A stretch of DNA of 19,738 nt from Candidatus Eiseniibacteriota bacterium. Its GTDB lineage: Bacteria; Joyebacterota; Joyebacteria; Joyebacterales; Joyebacteraceae. Below the pieces are notes generated by a model, which worked only from the letters and a program-made list of their open reading frames with translations, made no database searches and was not told where the DNA came from. How positions within the stretch are numbered: the stretch's first letter is position 1; each line of letters opens with the position of its first letter. The stretch lies in NCBI GenBank assembly GCA_030638405.1, contig DAOWER010000025.1, positions 1 through 19,738 on the forward strand. The letters are read 5' to 3'. Shown here one piece after another: positions 1 to 6,850 of this stretch. Made by a program: the position numbers and the translations under genes.

Positions 1-225
1 AGGCAGGTCTTCGACACGTTCCGGAAGATCAACGAGACGTTCTACTCGCCGGGGAAGATCTTCCGCCGCTGGTGGCGGATAATCACGGGTTTCAGGACGA
101 AGAACCCGCTCCGCTGGATCTTCCGAATGGGAATCGCGACGGTGGTGTTCGCCGAGCTGTCGATTTTCCAGAAGGACCACGCCGAACAGAGGGTGTACAT
201 CATCGACCCGGAAGCGCACGAGTGA
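1..225 (+). CDS. C-terminal fragment of an upstream gene, possibly a radical SAM protein
   Basis: Frame 1 is open from the left edge to the TGA at 223-225, giving 74 residues with no start inside the window. The segment is basic and aromatic (FRKINETFY near the start, RRWWR soon after), has one moderately hydrophobic stretch around MGIATVVFAE, and ends IIDPEAHE. The FY-x-P-x-x-I-x-RR pattern resembles the C-terminal tail of B12-binding radical SAM proteins (BchE/HpnJ-like), where the F-N/E-x-x-F-Y motif follows the catalytic barrel. That is a resemblance from memory only. None of the diagnostic parts (CxxxCxxC, B12-binding domain) fall inside the window. That it is a real coding end is well supported by the frame and codon use; the family is a guess. 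Confidence 0.5.
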   Translation, partial: RQVFDTFRKINETFYSPGKIFRRWWRIITGFRTKNPLRWIFRMGIATVVFAELSIFQKDHAEQRVYIIDPEAHE

Positions 226-322
226 TGCGCGATCGCCCGGCGCAGCAGTGATGAGGACGCGCCGCCAGAGGCGCGTGATCGGCCCCCGCGCGTGGCAGCG
301 CGGGAGCGAAAGGAGGGGGGAA

Positions 323-703
323 ATGGCACGAGTGGCCCTGATCACGGGCGCAATCGTCGAGATCGTGTTCCGTGGTATCCCGGCGCTTATTGGAACGCCC
401 GAGATGGCTGGCGTATTCGGGCTCGAGTTCCTGCCCGGATTCATCCCGTACGTTCACGCGTTCGGCGCCGTGATGGTGACGTTCGGGATCATGTTCCTCA
501 TCGCCGCGAAGATCCCCGAGAGGCACATGCTCGTCATCAACATGGCGATACTTCGGTTCTTCCTGGGTATTCTGGCGCAGTTCTGGACCTTCATCCAGAT
601 GGGCGAACTGCACATCTTCTGGTGGATCCACATGATCGTCGACGCGCTGCTGGTGCTCTTCCTGCTGGCGGCTCGGACGAAGATGATGCGGAAGCCCGCG
701 TAG
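323..703 (+). CDS. Small four-helix integral membrane protein (DoxX/DUF4345-like topology), function unknown
   Basis: This is a 126-residue protein starting at the ATG at 323, chosen because AGGAGGGGGG (311-320) lies just upstream; an earlier in-frame ATG at 248 has no comparable site and would add a charged non-membrane leader. The sequence shows four hydrophobic segments at about residues 4-24, 39-61, 69-91 and 98-116, with a short basic C-terminus (RTKMMRKPA). Histidines and tryptophans cluster near the ends of helices 3 and 4 (FWTF, HIFWWIH). Length and topology fit the DoxX-like/DUF4345 small membrane protein group, but I see no family-defining motif. It lies about 100 bp after the preceding gene end and is followed by a strong terminator, so it is the last gene of its unit. 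Confidence 0.75.
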   Translation: MARVALITGAIVEIVFRGIPALIGTPEMAGVFGLEFLPGFIPYVHAFGAVMVTFGIMFLIAAKIPERHMLVINMAILRFFLGILAQFWTFIQMGELHIFWWIHMIVDALLVLFLLAARTKMMRKPA

Positions 704-812
704 ACGGAGAAAGTCGCGCTGGTGAGATGGTCGCGCGACTGGACGGAATCGCGTGGAGGAAACATGCAGTTTGAGGGGGGACTGAGCTCGCGTGGGCTTG
801 AGTCCCAACGCG

Positions 813-848
813 GGAGGCCGGGGGAGTGACCCCCGGCCTCCTCTTGTT
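813..848 (+). terminator. Rho-independent terminator after the small membrane protein gene
   Basis: A perfect 12-bp GC-rich stem pairs 813-824 with 830-841 around a 5-nt loop (AGTGA), followed by TCTTGTT. The T-rich side lies on the plus strand, so it mainly terminates transcription from the left. The minus-strand symporter gene ends 35 bp away at 876 and may also use the stem, although its side lacks a T tract. Confidence 0.85.
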
Positions 849-875
849 CGTGGGCTTGCACGTGCCGCCAGCTCT

Positions 876-2351
876 CTATCGCTCCGGCGCCCACGCCTTC
901 CTGAATACCACGAAACGAACGAACAGCCAGACGCCGATTGCGCCTAGCGTGACGAACCAGATGGGCCACGGGTTCGCGCGGAAGATGTAGAGGAGCGGCA
1001 CGACCGTGCTCGTCCACAGGCCTCCGCCCATGAACGGTTCGTGCAGGAGCTGCTTGTAGCCGAACGCGTCGGGCGCCTTGGTTTCGAACTTCGGGTCAGC
1101 GACGCGCAGAAGCAGGATGCCGGTGGCCGTGACGCCGGTCGACTGCCCGAACTCGGCGATGGATCGCTCGAACCAGTAGTCGGGCAGCATCCGGCGCGCG
1201 AGGAACATCACGCACCAGACGTTCCACGCGATACCGGCGAGCATCAGGATGAGGAAGGGAACGATGTTCGTGATGATGGCCTCGATCTTGAGCGTGGCGA
1301 GTGCCGCGACGACCAGATAGTCGAGCGACAGCCCCTGAAGCCTCCGCATCAAGCGCCGGTCGACGACCTTGCGACGGTCGTACCTGTCCATCAGCTTCTG
1401 AAGGATGACGCCGCCCACCATTGCGAGCGGGAAGAGGGGGAAGCTGCCGAGGATGGCGTTCTTCGGATTGGTGAGCCAGAGTCCCTCGAGCCCCGTGAGC
1501 CCCTTCTTAAGGATGTACCCGATGAGTATCGCCACCGCGACGATGGCGAGGTGCATCGCGAGCGTCTCGACCGACTCGGAGCGGAACGTGAGCTTCCCGG
1601 CCTCGGTCCGCTCGCCCACGGGCGTGATGCCGTCGCCCGCGATCTCGTGTGAGTCGCGCTGTTCCGCCGCGCCCTTGCAGTAGCGCTTGCGCGCGGCCCA
1701 GTTGACCAGAGCCATCCCCACGACCACGCCCGCGACAACGCCCACCGTCGCGGAGCCGAGCGCGAGGTCCGCACCCTCCGCCCAGCCTTTATCGGCGAAG
1801 ACGGGCGCCAGTCCCGCGGCCGTGCCGTGCCCGCCCTCGAATCCCACGGGGATGATGGCGCCGAACATGGCGGGGATGTCGAAAACACGCGACAGGACGA
1901 AGAGCGTCAGCCCGATGCCAACGGCGTACTGCCCCCACGCCACGATCTGCCCGAACGCGAGCTGTGGCCCGGCGATACGCCAGACCTTCCTGAGCGGCGG
2001 GATGGCGACGCCCAGGAAGAGCGTCGCGAAGACGATGTTGATGAGGAGGCTCGGCAGCTTGCTCCAGCCGGCCGTCGCGTCGGAGACGAACGCCTCGCTG
2101 CCCGGCGCGTACCGCTGCAGAAGCTGGATGACGATGAGCCCCAGGAGCCCGCCGATGACGGAGGCGGGGAGGAGCAGCTTCTGGGTCCAGCGGACCTTGG
2201 TTCTGATGGCCTGCCCGACCAGCAGCAGCAGGCTCAGCGCGCAGAAGGAAAGGACTATGCGGTCGATTCTCTGCCTCCGTGTGTTGTGGCCTCTGAACCG
2301 CGCGGCGCCGGGGCCGGCGAGCTCAGCGCCAGTAGGGCGGCCGTGAGGCAC
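876..2351 (-). CDS. gltS: Sodium/glutamate symporter, GltS family
   Basis: The product is an inner-membrane carrier predicted to import glutamate (or a related dicarboxylic amino acid) with Na+. The frame from the GTG at 2351 gives 491 residues, longer than the roughly 400 of E. coli GltS. Family landmarks are the first helix LSFCALSLLLLVGQ (about 34-47), LLLPASVIGGLLGL (59-72), the second-half signature GQSTGVTATG (402-411) and HEPFMGGG (437-444). Many hydrophobic helices lie between. The start is uncertain: the GTG has no good ribosome site and gives a charged 30-residue leader. A strong AAGGAGGT (2417-2424) sits upstream of an ATG at 2409 in another frame, and a signal-like leader is encoded in the third frame. 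The gene is divergent from pckA. Confidence 0.88.
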   Translation of the reverse strand: MPHGRPTGAELAGPGAARFRGHNTRRQRIDRIVLSFCALSLLLLVGQAIRTKVRWTQKLLLPASVIGGLLGLIVIQLLQRYAPGSEAFVSDATAGWSKLPSLLINIVFATLFLGVAIPPLRKVWRIAGPQLAFGQIVAWGQYAVGIGLTLFVLSRVFDIPAMFGAIIPVGFEGGHGTAAGLAPVFADKGWAEGADLALGSATVGVVAGVVVGMALVNWAARKRYCKGAAEQRDSHEIAGDGITPVGERTEAGKLTFRSESVETLAMHLAIVAVAILIGYILKKGLTGLEGLWLTNPKNAILGSFPLFPLAMVGGVILQKLMDRYDRRKVVDRRLMRRLQGLSLDYLVVAALATLKIEAIITNIVPFLILMLAGIAWNVWCVMFLARRMLPDYWFERSIAEFGQSTGVTATGILLLRVADPKFETKAPDAFGYKQLLHEPFMGGGLWTSTVVPLLYIFRANPWPIWFVTLGAIGVWLFVRFVVFRKAWAPER

Positions 2352-2424
2352 ACGAGCACGACGAGCGCGCCCTGGGGCCTCTCCCGAGAACGTTCATGCG
2401 AGCGTTCATTCTGCGCACCTCCTT
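2342..2424 (-). other. Probable true 5' end of the symporter gene, with apparent frame disruption
   Basis: Reading the minus strand, AAGGAGGT (2424-2417) is followed 7 nt later by the ATG at 2409. This frame stops after 28 codons. A second frame then encodes a hydrophobic leader, ALVVLVCLTAALLALSSPAP, before the symporter frame takes over ahead of helix 1. Two single-base losses, one between the ATG and the leader and one between the leader and helix 1, would join all three into one protein. The change could be real (a damaged start) or an assembly error in GC homopolymers. Confidence 0.45.
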
Positions 2425-2501
2425 CCCCTAGACGGGGATCTGGTGGGAATCGAATTTCGCGTCAGCAGTGGCTGCCTGACTATGTCATTTGGATTCACCC
2501 G

Positions 2502-2530
2502 ATTGTGTTGTACGAGCGCCGCTCAGTCAA
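2502..2530 (-). promoter_or_regulatory. Predicted sigma-70 promoter for the symporter gene
   Basis: On the minus strand, TTGACT (2530-2525; 5 of 6 to consensus) and CACAAT (2507-2502; 4 of 6) are 17 bp apart. Transcription would begin near 2495, about 85 nt before the ATG at 2409. The promoter is back to back with the pckA promoter in the 290-bp divergent gap. Confidence 0.45.
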
Positions 2531-2567
2531 GCCTATATCCTCCGCTATTGTTGCCCTGCCTTCGCTC

Positions 2568-2597
2568 TTCCCGCGCGGCCGGATGTACGTATATAAT
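2568..2597 (+). promoter_or_regulatory. Predicted promoter for pckA, with a perfect -10 box
   Basis: TATAAT at 2592-2597 is a perfect -10 element in an otherwise GC-rich region. The -35 position (TTCCCG, 2568-2573, 18-bp spacer) is weak, which suggests activator dependence. Transcription would start near 2604, leaving a leader of about 95 nt before the start codon at 2700. I see no riboswitch in that leader. Confidence 0.45.
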
Positions 2598-2699
2598 GGA
2601 CGCTTCAGCGTTCATGCGACGGTGCGCGGCGTGGGTCCGGAGGGCGCCGCTGCCATGAGCTATCGAACCACCGGCCACCGGACTACCGGAGAGGCGCAG

Positions 2700-4349
2700 A
2701 TGAGCTTCCAGGACAAGCTGTCGGCACTGCTATCGAAGCGGGAGACGTTCGACAACGCTCCGCGGGTGCAGATGATTAAGGACGCCGTGACCCACCGCGA
2801 GGCCATCCCCGCGGCGTGCGGCGCGCTGGCCACGTGGACGCCGCCCGAGTCGAGCGGACGAAGCCCGAAGGACACCTATCTGGTCAGGAACCCGGAGAGC
2901 GAAGACACCATCGACTGGAACGCGCCCAACAACATCCCGTTGGCGCCGGACACGTTCGACATGGTGCTCGAGGACTCCCTGGCGACGCTCGAGAGAACCG
3001 ACCGCGTCTACGTGACCGACAGGCTGGTCGGCGCCGACCCGACCTACGCGCTGCCCGTTCACGTCATCGGCGACAAGGCGCTTTCCGCGCTCTTCATCGA
3101 CAACATGTTCCGACCCTGGTCGGACGAGACGGTGGCCGCGAGCTGCTTCACGGACCGTCACTTCACGCTCATCTCGCTTCCGTATCACAAGCTAGACCCC
3201 GCGCGCTACGAAGGGCGCCTGCGCGAGGACCCGAATCTCGGCCACACCTCGACCATGTGCGTCGCGATGGACTTCGACCGGCGCATCGGCGTCGTCTATG
3301 GCTCGGCCTACGGCGGCAGCATGAAGAAGCTCATCTTCACAGTGATGAACTACATGCTCCCGGGGGAAGGAATACTCCCGCTCCACTGCAGCGCGAACGA
3401 AGGGACCGACGGGAAGAGCGCCCTGCTCCTCGGCCTGTCCGGGACCGGCAAGACCACGCTCTCGGCAGACGCGTCGCGGGCGCTCCTTGGCGACGACGAG
3501 CACGGATGGAACGAGGAGGGCATCGCCAACTTCGAGTTCGGGTGCTACGCGAAGCTCATCGACCTCAACCCCGAGACGGAGCCCGAGATCTACAACGCGT
3601 GCTTCCATGAGGACGAAGTAGAGAAGCACGGTGCGATTATCGAGAACGCGATGATGTACCCGTGGGGCGAGTTCGATCTGTTCGACGAGCGGTACACGCC
3701 GAACTCGCGCGGCTCGTATCCTCTGCGCTACCTCTCCAACATCAAGGAGCCGCCGCGCGCCGATCACCCGTCGACGATCCTCTTCCTGACCGCGGACGCC
3801 AACGGCGTCATCCCGCCCGTCTCGAGGCTCAGCCGCGAGCAGGCGATGTTCTGGTTCCTCATGGGCTACACGAGCAAGCTCGCGGGGACGGAGACGGGCA
3901 TCGTCGATCCAGTGAGTACGTTCTCGCGTTTCTTCGGCGCGCCGTTCATGCCTAGGAACCCGGACGTCTACGCCAAGATGCTGGGCGAGAAGATGGACAC
4001 GTACGGCTCGACCGTCTACCTCGTCAACACGGGCTGGACCGGCGGGCCGCACGGGGTGGGTCACAGGATCAGCCTGCCGCTCACGCGGAAGATATTGAGC
4101 GCGGCGCTCGAGGGTAAGCTCGAGAACGTCGAGTTCGAGTGCGACCCCATATTCAAGGTCTCCGTTCCGAAGACCTGCCCGGGCGTCGACGACCCGTCGA
4201 TCCTGAAGCCGATCAACACGTGGGATGACCCCGCGGCGTACGAGGAGCGCGCGAAGGAGCTCGCCGCCGACTTCCTCGAGAGCTACGAGAAGTCGTACGG
4301 CGACAAGGGCATCGATGCCGCGGTGGCGGCGGAGTGCCCGGGGGCGTAG
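2700..4349 (+). CDS. pckA: Phosphoenolpyruvate carboxykinase (ATP-dependent)
   Basis: This cytoplasmic enzyme interconverts oxaloacetate plus ATP with PEP, CO2 and ADP, the entry step of gluconeogenesis (or the reverse, anaplerotic direction in some anaerobes). The product is 549 residues, close to the 540 of E. coli PckA. Visible motifs are the P-loop GLSGTGKT (245-252), the kinase-2 metal site GDDEHGW (264-270), MKK (208-210) and LHCSAN (228-233) with the likely Mn2+-binding histidine 229, and NTGWTGGPHGVG near residue 450. The YAGEMKK stretch usual in this family reads YGGSMKK here. The ATG at 2700 follows GGAGAGG closely and matches the usual family N-terminus; the frame stays open far upstream only as a shadow of the symporter gene. 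It is transcribed divergently from that gene. Confidence 0.97.
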   Translation: MSFQDKLSALLSKRETFDNAPRVQMIKDAVTHREAIPAACGALATWTPPESSGRSPKDTYLVRNPESEDTIDWNAPNNIPLAPDTFDMVLEDSLATLERTDRVYVTDRLVGADPTYALPVHVIGDKALSALFIDNMFRPWSDETVAASCFTDRHFTLISLPYHKLDPARYEGRLREDPNLGHTSTMCVAMDFDRRIGVVYGSAYGGSMKKLIFTVMNYMLPGEGILPLHCSANEGTDGKSALLLGLSGTGKTTLSADASRALLGDDEHGWNEEGIANFEFGCYAKLIDLNPETEPEIYNACFHEDEVEKHGAIIENAMMYPWGEFDLFDERYTPNSRGSYPLRYLSNIKEPPRADHPSTILFLTADANGVIPPVSRLSREQAMFWFLMGYTSKLAGTETGIVDPVSTFSRFFGAPFMPRNPDVYAKMLGEKMDTYGSTVYLVNTGWTGGPHGVGHRISLPLTRKILSAALEGKLENVEFECDPIFKVSVPKTCPGVDDPSILKPINTWDDPAAYEERAKELAADFLESYEKSYGDKGIDAAVAAECPGA

Positions 4350-4389
4350 CGGCGGAGAGTCCGGCGCGCAGGTTCTGACTCTTTAGCAC

Positions 4390-4417
4390 TTGATTTCACA
4401 CCTCCTGTCCGTATCAT
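4390..4417 (+). promoter_or_regulatory. Predicted sigma-70 promoter of the methyltransferase operon
   Basis: TTGATT (4390-4395) and TATCAT (4412-4417; 5 of 6 to TATAAT) are separated by 16 bp. Transcription would start around 4424, giving an extremely short leader of about 13 nt before the TTG start at 4437. The -10 lies in the loop of an inverted repeat spanning 4399-4431. Confidence 0.5.
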
Positions 4418-4431
4418 GCGGGCAGGAGGTG
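4399..4431 (+). promoter_or_regulatory. 13-bp inverted repeat spanning the -10 and the ribosome-binding site (operator or attenuator candidate)
   Basis: 4399-4411 pairs with 4419-4431 (13 bp, one G-T wobble) around the 7-nt loop TATCATG. The right arm contains the ribosome site AGGAGGT (4424-4430) of the methyltransferase gene. As DNA it would be a good dimeric-repressor operator over the promoter. As RNA in read-through transcripts from pckA it would hide the ribosome site. It lacks a T tract, so it is not a clear terminator. Confidence 0.5.
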
Positions 4432-4436
4432 AGCAT

Positions 4437-5144
4437 TTGAGCGAGGTACGAGAGCAGCTGTTCGACGAGTGGGCCGCGTCGTACGACAAATCCGTCGACG
4501 GGTCCTCGGGCTTCCCCTTCGAGGGGTACGAGCGCGTGCTCGACCTCATCGCCGAGCGAGCGCACATCGAGACCGGCGCGGAAGTGCTCGACCTCGGTAT
4601 CGGCACGGGCAATCTCGCCGCGCGCTTCATAGACCGTGGGTGCGCGATCTGGGGTCTGGACTTCTCGCTCCAGATGCTCGCGAAGGTGCACCGCAAGTAC
4701 CCGCAGATAGAACTCCTCAAGGCTGACATCAAGGGCGACTGGCCGATCGACGTGGACAGGCACTTCGACCGCGTGGTCTCGGCGTACGTCCTCCACGAGT
4801 TCGACCTCGAGTCGAAGGTCCGGCTGCTGCGCAAGCTCGTCTGCGACCACCTTGTCGAGGGGGGCCGTGTGGTGGTGGGGGACATCTCCTTCCCGACCAG
4901 GACGGCCCGGGACGACGCGGAGAAGCGCTTCAGCGGCACTTGGGACGAGGAGAGACAGAGCTGGGAGGGCAGCCTCTGGGACGAGGACGAGCACTACTGG
5001 GCCGCCGATGAGACGGTCGAGGCGCTGGCAGCGGTCGGCCTGACCGCGTGCTACGCACAGGTCTCGTTCTGCGGGGGCGTCTACGTCATCGAGCGGCCGG
5101 GCGCTGAATGCGCGGGCACCGGCCGCGGCGGGGGAGACAACTGA
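4437..5144 (+). CDS. SAM-dependent methyltransferase, YrrT-like class I fold
   Basis: A soluble enzyme predicted to transfer a methyl group from S-adenosylmethionine to an unidentified substrate. The TTG at 4437 is preferred because AGGAGGT (4424-4430) lies 6 nt before it, giving 235 residues; the in-frame ATG at 4416 falls within the promoter -10 and has no ribosome site. Motif I is VLDLGIGTGNLA (about residues 50-61), followed by the acidic GLD strand end. The N-terminus FDEWAASYDKSV closely resembles Bacillus YrrT, a methyltransferase linked to methionine-to-cysteine conversion. The C-terminal region has WDEDEHYW and ends in a glycine-rich tail. The stop overlaps the next start (TGATG), so translation is coupled. 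The substrate is not deducible, and the YrrT link is similarity only. Confidence 0.85.
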   Translation: MSEVREQLFDEWAASYDKSVDGSSGFPFEGYERVLDLIAERAHIETGAEVLDLGIGTGNLAARFIDRGCAIWGLDFSLQMLAKVHRKYPQIELLKADIKGDWPIDVDRHFDRVVSAYVLHEFDLESKVRLLRKLVCDHLVEGGRVVVGDISFPTRTARDDAEKRFSGTWDEERQSWEGSLWDEDEHYWAADETVEALAAVGLTACYAQVSFCGGVYVIERPGAECAGTGRGGGDN

Positions 5145-5737
5145 TGCCGGAGGACGAGCGGCAGCGCGTGGGACCGCGCTTCATCATGGGGACTGGCATC
5201 ACGCTGAGACGGCTCACGCGTGACGACCTTCCGCACATTCGCCGGTGGCTCGATGATCCCGAGACGCGTGGACTGATCGGCGCGACCGCGCCCATGAGTG
5301 AGGAGGACGGGGAGAAGTGGTTCGAGCGTGCTGACAGCGACCCGTCACGGATCTGGTACGTCATTGTCGCGGACGAGGACGATAGCGTCATCGGGGAGGC
5401 CGGGCTGCTCCGGCTGTCCCCCGAGTGGCGCACCACGGACATGACCGTTATCGTCGGCGAGAAGGAGCAGAGAGGGAAGGGCCACGGCGGCGAGGCGGGA
5501 CGGCTTCTGCTGGACTTCGCGTTCAACTACCTCGGGCTGCACAGGGTGGCCATCGGAGTCGTCGGCTTCAACGAGGCGGCGCTCTCGTTCTGGAAGAAGC
5601 TCGGGTTCAGGGAGGAGGGCGTCCAGCGCGACGGGTACGTCCACGACGGCGCCTTCCACGACTTCGTGATGATGAGCATTCTGGAGGACGAGTGGCGGGA
5701 GCGGTACGGAGGCGCGGCCGAACGAGGTGGGCAGTGA
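5144..5737 (+). CDS. GNAT-family N-acetyltransferase, RimJ/RimL-like
   Basis: A 197-residue cytoplasmic protein predicted to acetylate an amino group (a protein N-terminus or a small amine) using acetyl-CoA. The sequence shows the early ITLRRLTRDDLPHIRRWLDD typical of RimJ/RimL relatives, the acetyl-CoA loop EQRGKGHGGEA (the R-G-x-G-x-G/A signature), and the late motif NEAALSFWKKLGFREEG found in nearly all members. The ATG at 5144 overlaps the preceding stop by one base and GGGGAG lies just before it, so translation is coupled to the methyltransferase. An upstream in-frame ATG at 5108 lies inside that gene and would add an unlikely basic leader. An unrelated methyltransferase and acetyltransferase pair suggests joint modification of one substrate, but which one is unknown. 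Confidence 0.88.
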   Translation: MPEDERQRVGPRFIMGTGITLRRLTRDDLPHIRRWLDDPETRGLIGATAPMSEEDGEKWFERADSDPSRIWYVIVADEDDSVIGEAGLLRLSPEWRTTDMTVIVGEKEQRGKGHGGEAGRLLLDFAFNYLGLHRVAIGVVGFNEAALSFWKKLGFREEGVQRDGYVHDGAFHDFVMMSILEDEWRERYGGAAERGGQ

Positions 5738-6159
5738 GGCCCGGGCCCGCGATTCTCCACGGATTCGCCCTGTCCGCCGTCACGATCGTCGCCATAGCGG
5801 TGGGGTTCGCGGTCTACAACCTGGTCGGACTCAGGGATCAGATCGCGGTCCAGGTGCTGACGGCGGGCACCGTCTGCGTGGTGGCGTTCGCCGTCTGGGG
5901 TTTCGTGGTCCACAGGCTGTCCCGGGGCAGGTTCTCTCTCGCCGACCTCAAGGAACTCGGCCTGGCTTACGCGGCGGCGCTTCTGTGGACACCGGTGCTG
6001 TTCGTCCCGGTGCACTACGTGACTCAGGGCTATCTGACGAGCTTCGGGAACATACTGGCGACGTGGCTGTTCCAGGTGCCGTTCAATCTGCTCGCGCTGA
6101 TGGTCGCCAACGGGCGTCTGCTTGGAGACGCCGCAGGCGACCCCAGGCGTGACGGCTAG
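5734..6159 (+). CDS. Small integral membrane protein with four predicted helices, unknown function
   Basis: The GTG at 5734 overlaps the acetyltransferase stop in the arrangement GTGA, giving a 141-residue product; this tight coupling is the main reason for choosing the start. Hydrophobic segments lie at about residues 8-28, 38-58, 73-95 and 104-124. The loop between helices 2 and 3 is basic (HRLSRGRFS), and the third helix carries prolines and aromatics (LLWTPVLFVPVHYV). I recognise no family motif. As the last gene of a three-gene coupled set it may anchor or transport whatever the methyltransferase and acetyltransferase modify, but this is inference. A 50-bp gap without a clear terminator separates it from the lipoprotein genes, so read-through is possible. 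Confidence 0.75.
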   Translation: MRPGPAILHGFALSAVTIVAIAVGFAVYNLVGLRDQIAVQVLTAGTVCVVAFAVWGFVVHRLSRGRFSLADLKELGLAYAAALLWTPVLFVPVHYVTQGYLTSFGNILATWLFQVPFNLLALMVANGRLLGDAAGDPRRDG

Positions 6160-6209
6160 ATGTCGCATGGGACGTTGGACGAGGTGATTCACTCGGAAGG
6201 AGGACGAAG

Positions 6210-6842
6210 ATGCTGCGTTCGAATCTGCTCGAGAAGCTGACGCTCGCCGCCGTGGCGTGCGTGCTGGTCGCGGTCGTGCTCGCGGGGTGCGGCGGCACGA
6301 AGGTTGCCAACGTTGATCCGCGGACTGAGGGGTACATAAGCGGGCGATGGAACGACTCCGACGCGCGCGCAGTTGCCGAAGACCTGATCCCGCAGTGCCT
6401 CGAGAGCCCGTGGCTGCCCGAGTTCAGGGGACAGCAAGGCGACCAGAGGCCGCGAGTTCTCGTTGCGTACGTGGAGAACAACACCAGCGAGCACATCAGT
6501 ATAGACGTCTTCATGAACGAGCTGCAGCGGGTCCTCATCAACTCGGGCGTGGTGCGGTTCGTTGCGGACGAGGTCGTGCGCGAGGACCTGATGCGCGAGG
6601 TCGAGTGGCAGCGCGATATGGCGGCGGGCGGCGGCGTCTCCCGTGACGTTGACCGTGGCGTCTCCGGCGCCGACTTCATGATGATGGGGGCCGTCAACTC
6701 GGTCGTCGACCAGGGGGGCGGCAGCGCCATCGTTTACTACAAGGTCGACCTGTCGCTGACCGATCTCAGGAACTGGGAGAAGGTCTGGATCGGGACGGCC
6801 GAGCGGAAGCACTTGGTTGAAGGTTCGAAGGTCAGATTCTAG
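6210..6842 (+). CDS. LpoB-like lipoprotein (penicillin-binding-protein activator family, COG3417)
   Basis: The 210-residue product has a lipoprotein signal ending in the lipobox LAGC with Cys27 as the lipidation site, so it should be membrane-anchored and face the periplasm. The body (about residues 60-205) matches the LpoB/YcfM fold: PRVLVAYVENNTSEHISI, then FMNELQRVLINSG, a conserved GADFMMMGAVNSVVDQGG, and a terminal strand pair around WIGTAERKHL. In E. coli LpoB activates PBP1b transglycosylase/transpeptidase; in other phyla the family often pairs with COG3014 lipoproteins, as here. The start is set by GGAAGGAGG about 7 nt upstream. The next gene begins 8 bp after the stop, with its ribosome site touching the stop codon. 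Function in this organism is inferred from family membership. Confidence 0.85.
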   Translation: MLRSNLLEKLTLAAVACVLVAVVLAGCGGTKVANVDPRTEGYISGRWNDSDARAVAEDLIPQCLESPWLPEFRGQQGDQRPRVLVAYVENNTSEHISIDVFMNELQRVLINSGVVRFVADEVVREDLMREVEWQRDMAAGGGVSRDVDRGVSGADFMMMGAVNSVVDQGGGSAIVYYKVDLSLTDLRNWEKVWIGTAERKHLVEGSKVRF

Positions 6843-6850
6843 GAGAGGCA

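Noticed and set aside
1827..2699. N-terminal extension of the PEP carboxykinase frame to 1827
   Set aside because: It runs antisense through the symporter gene. The family length and the ribosome site place the start at 2700.
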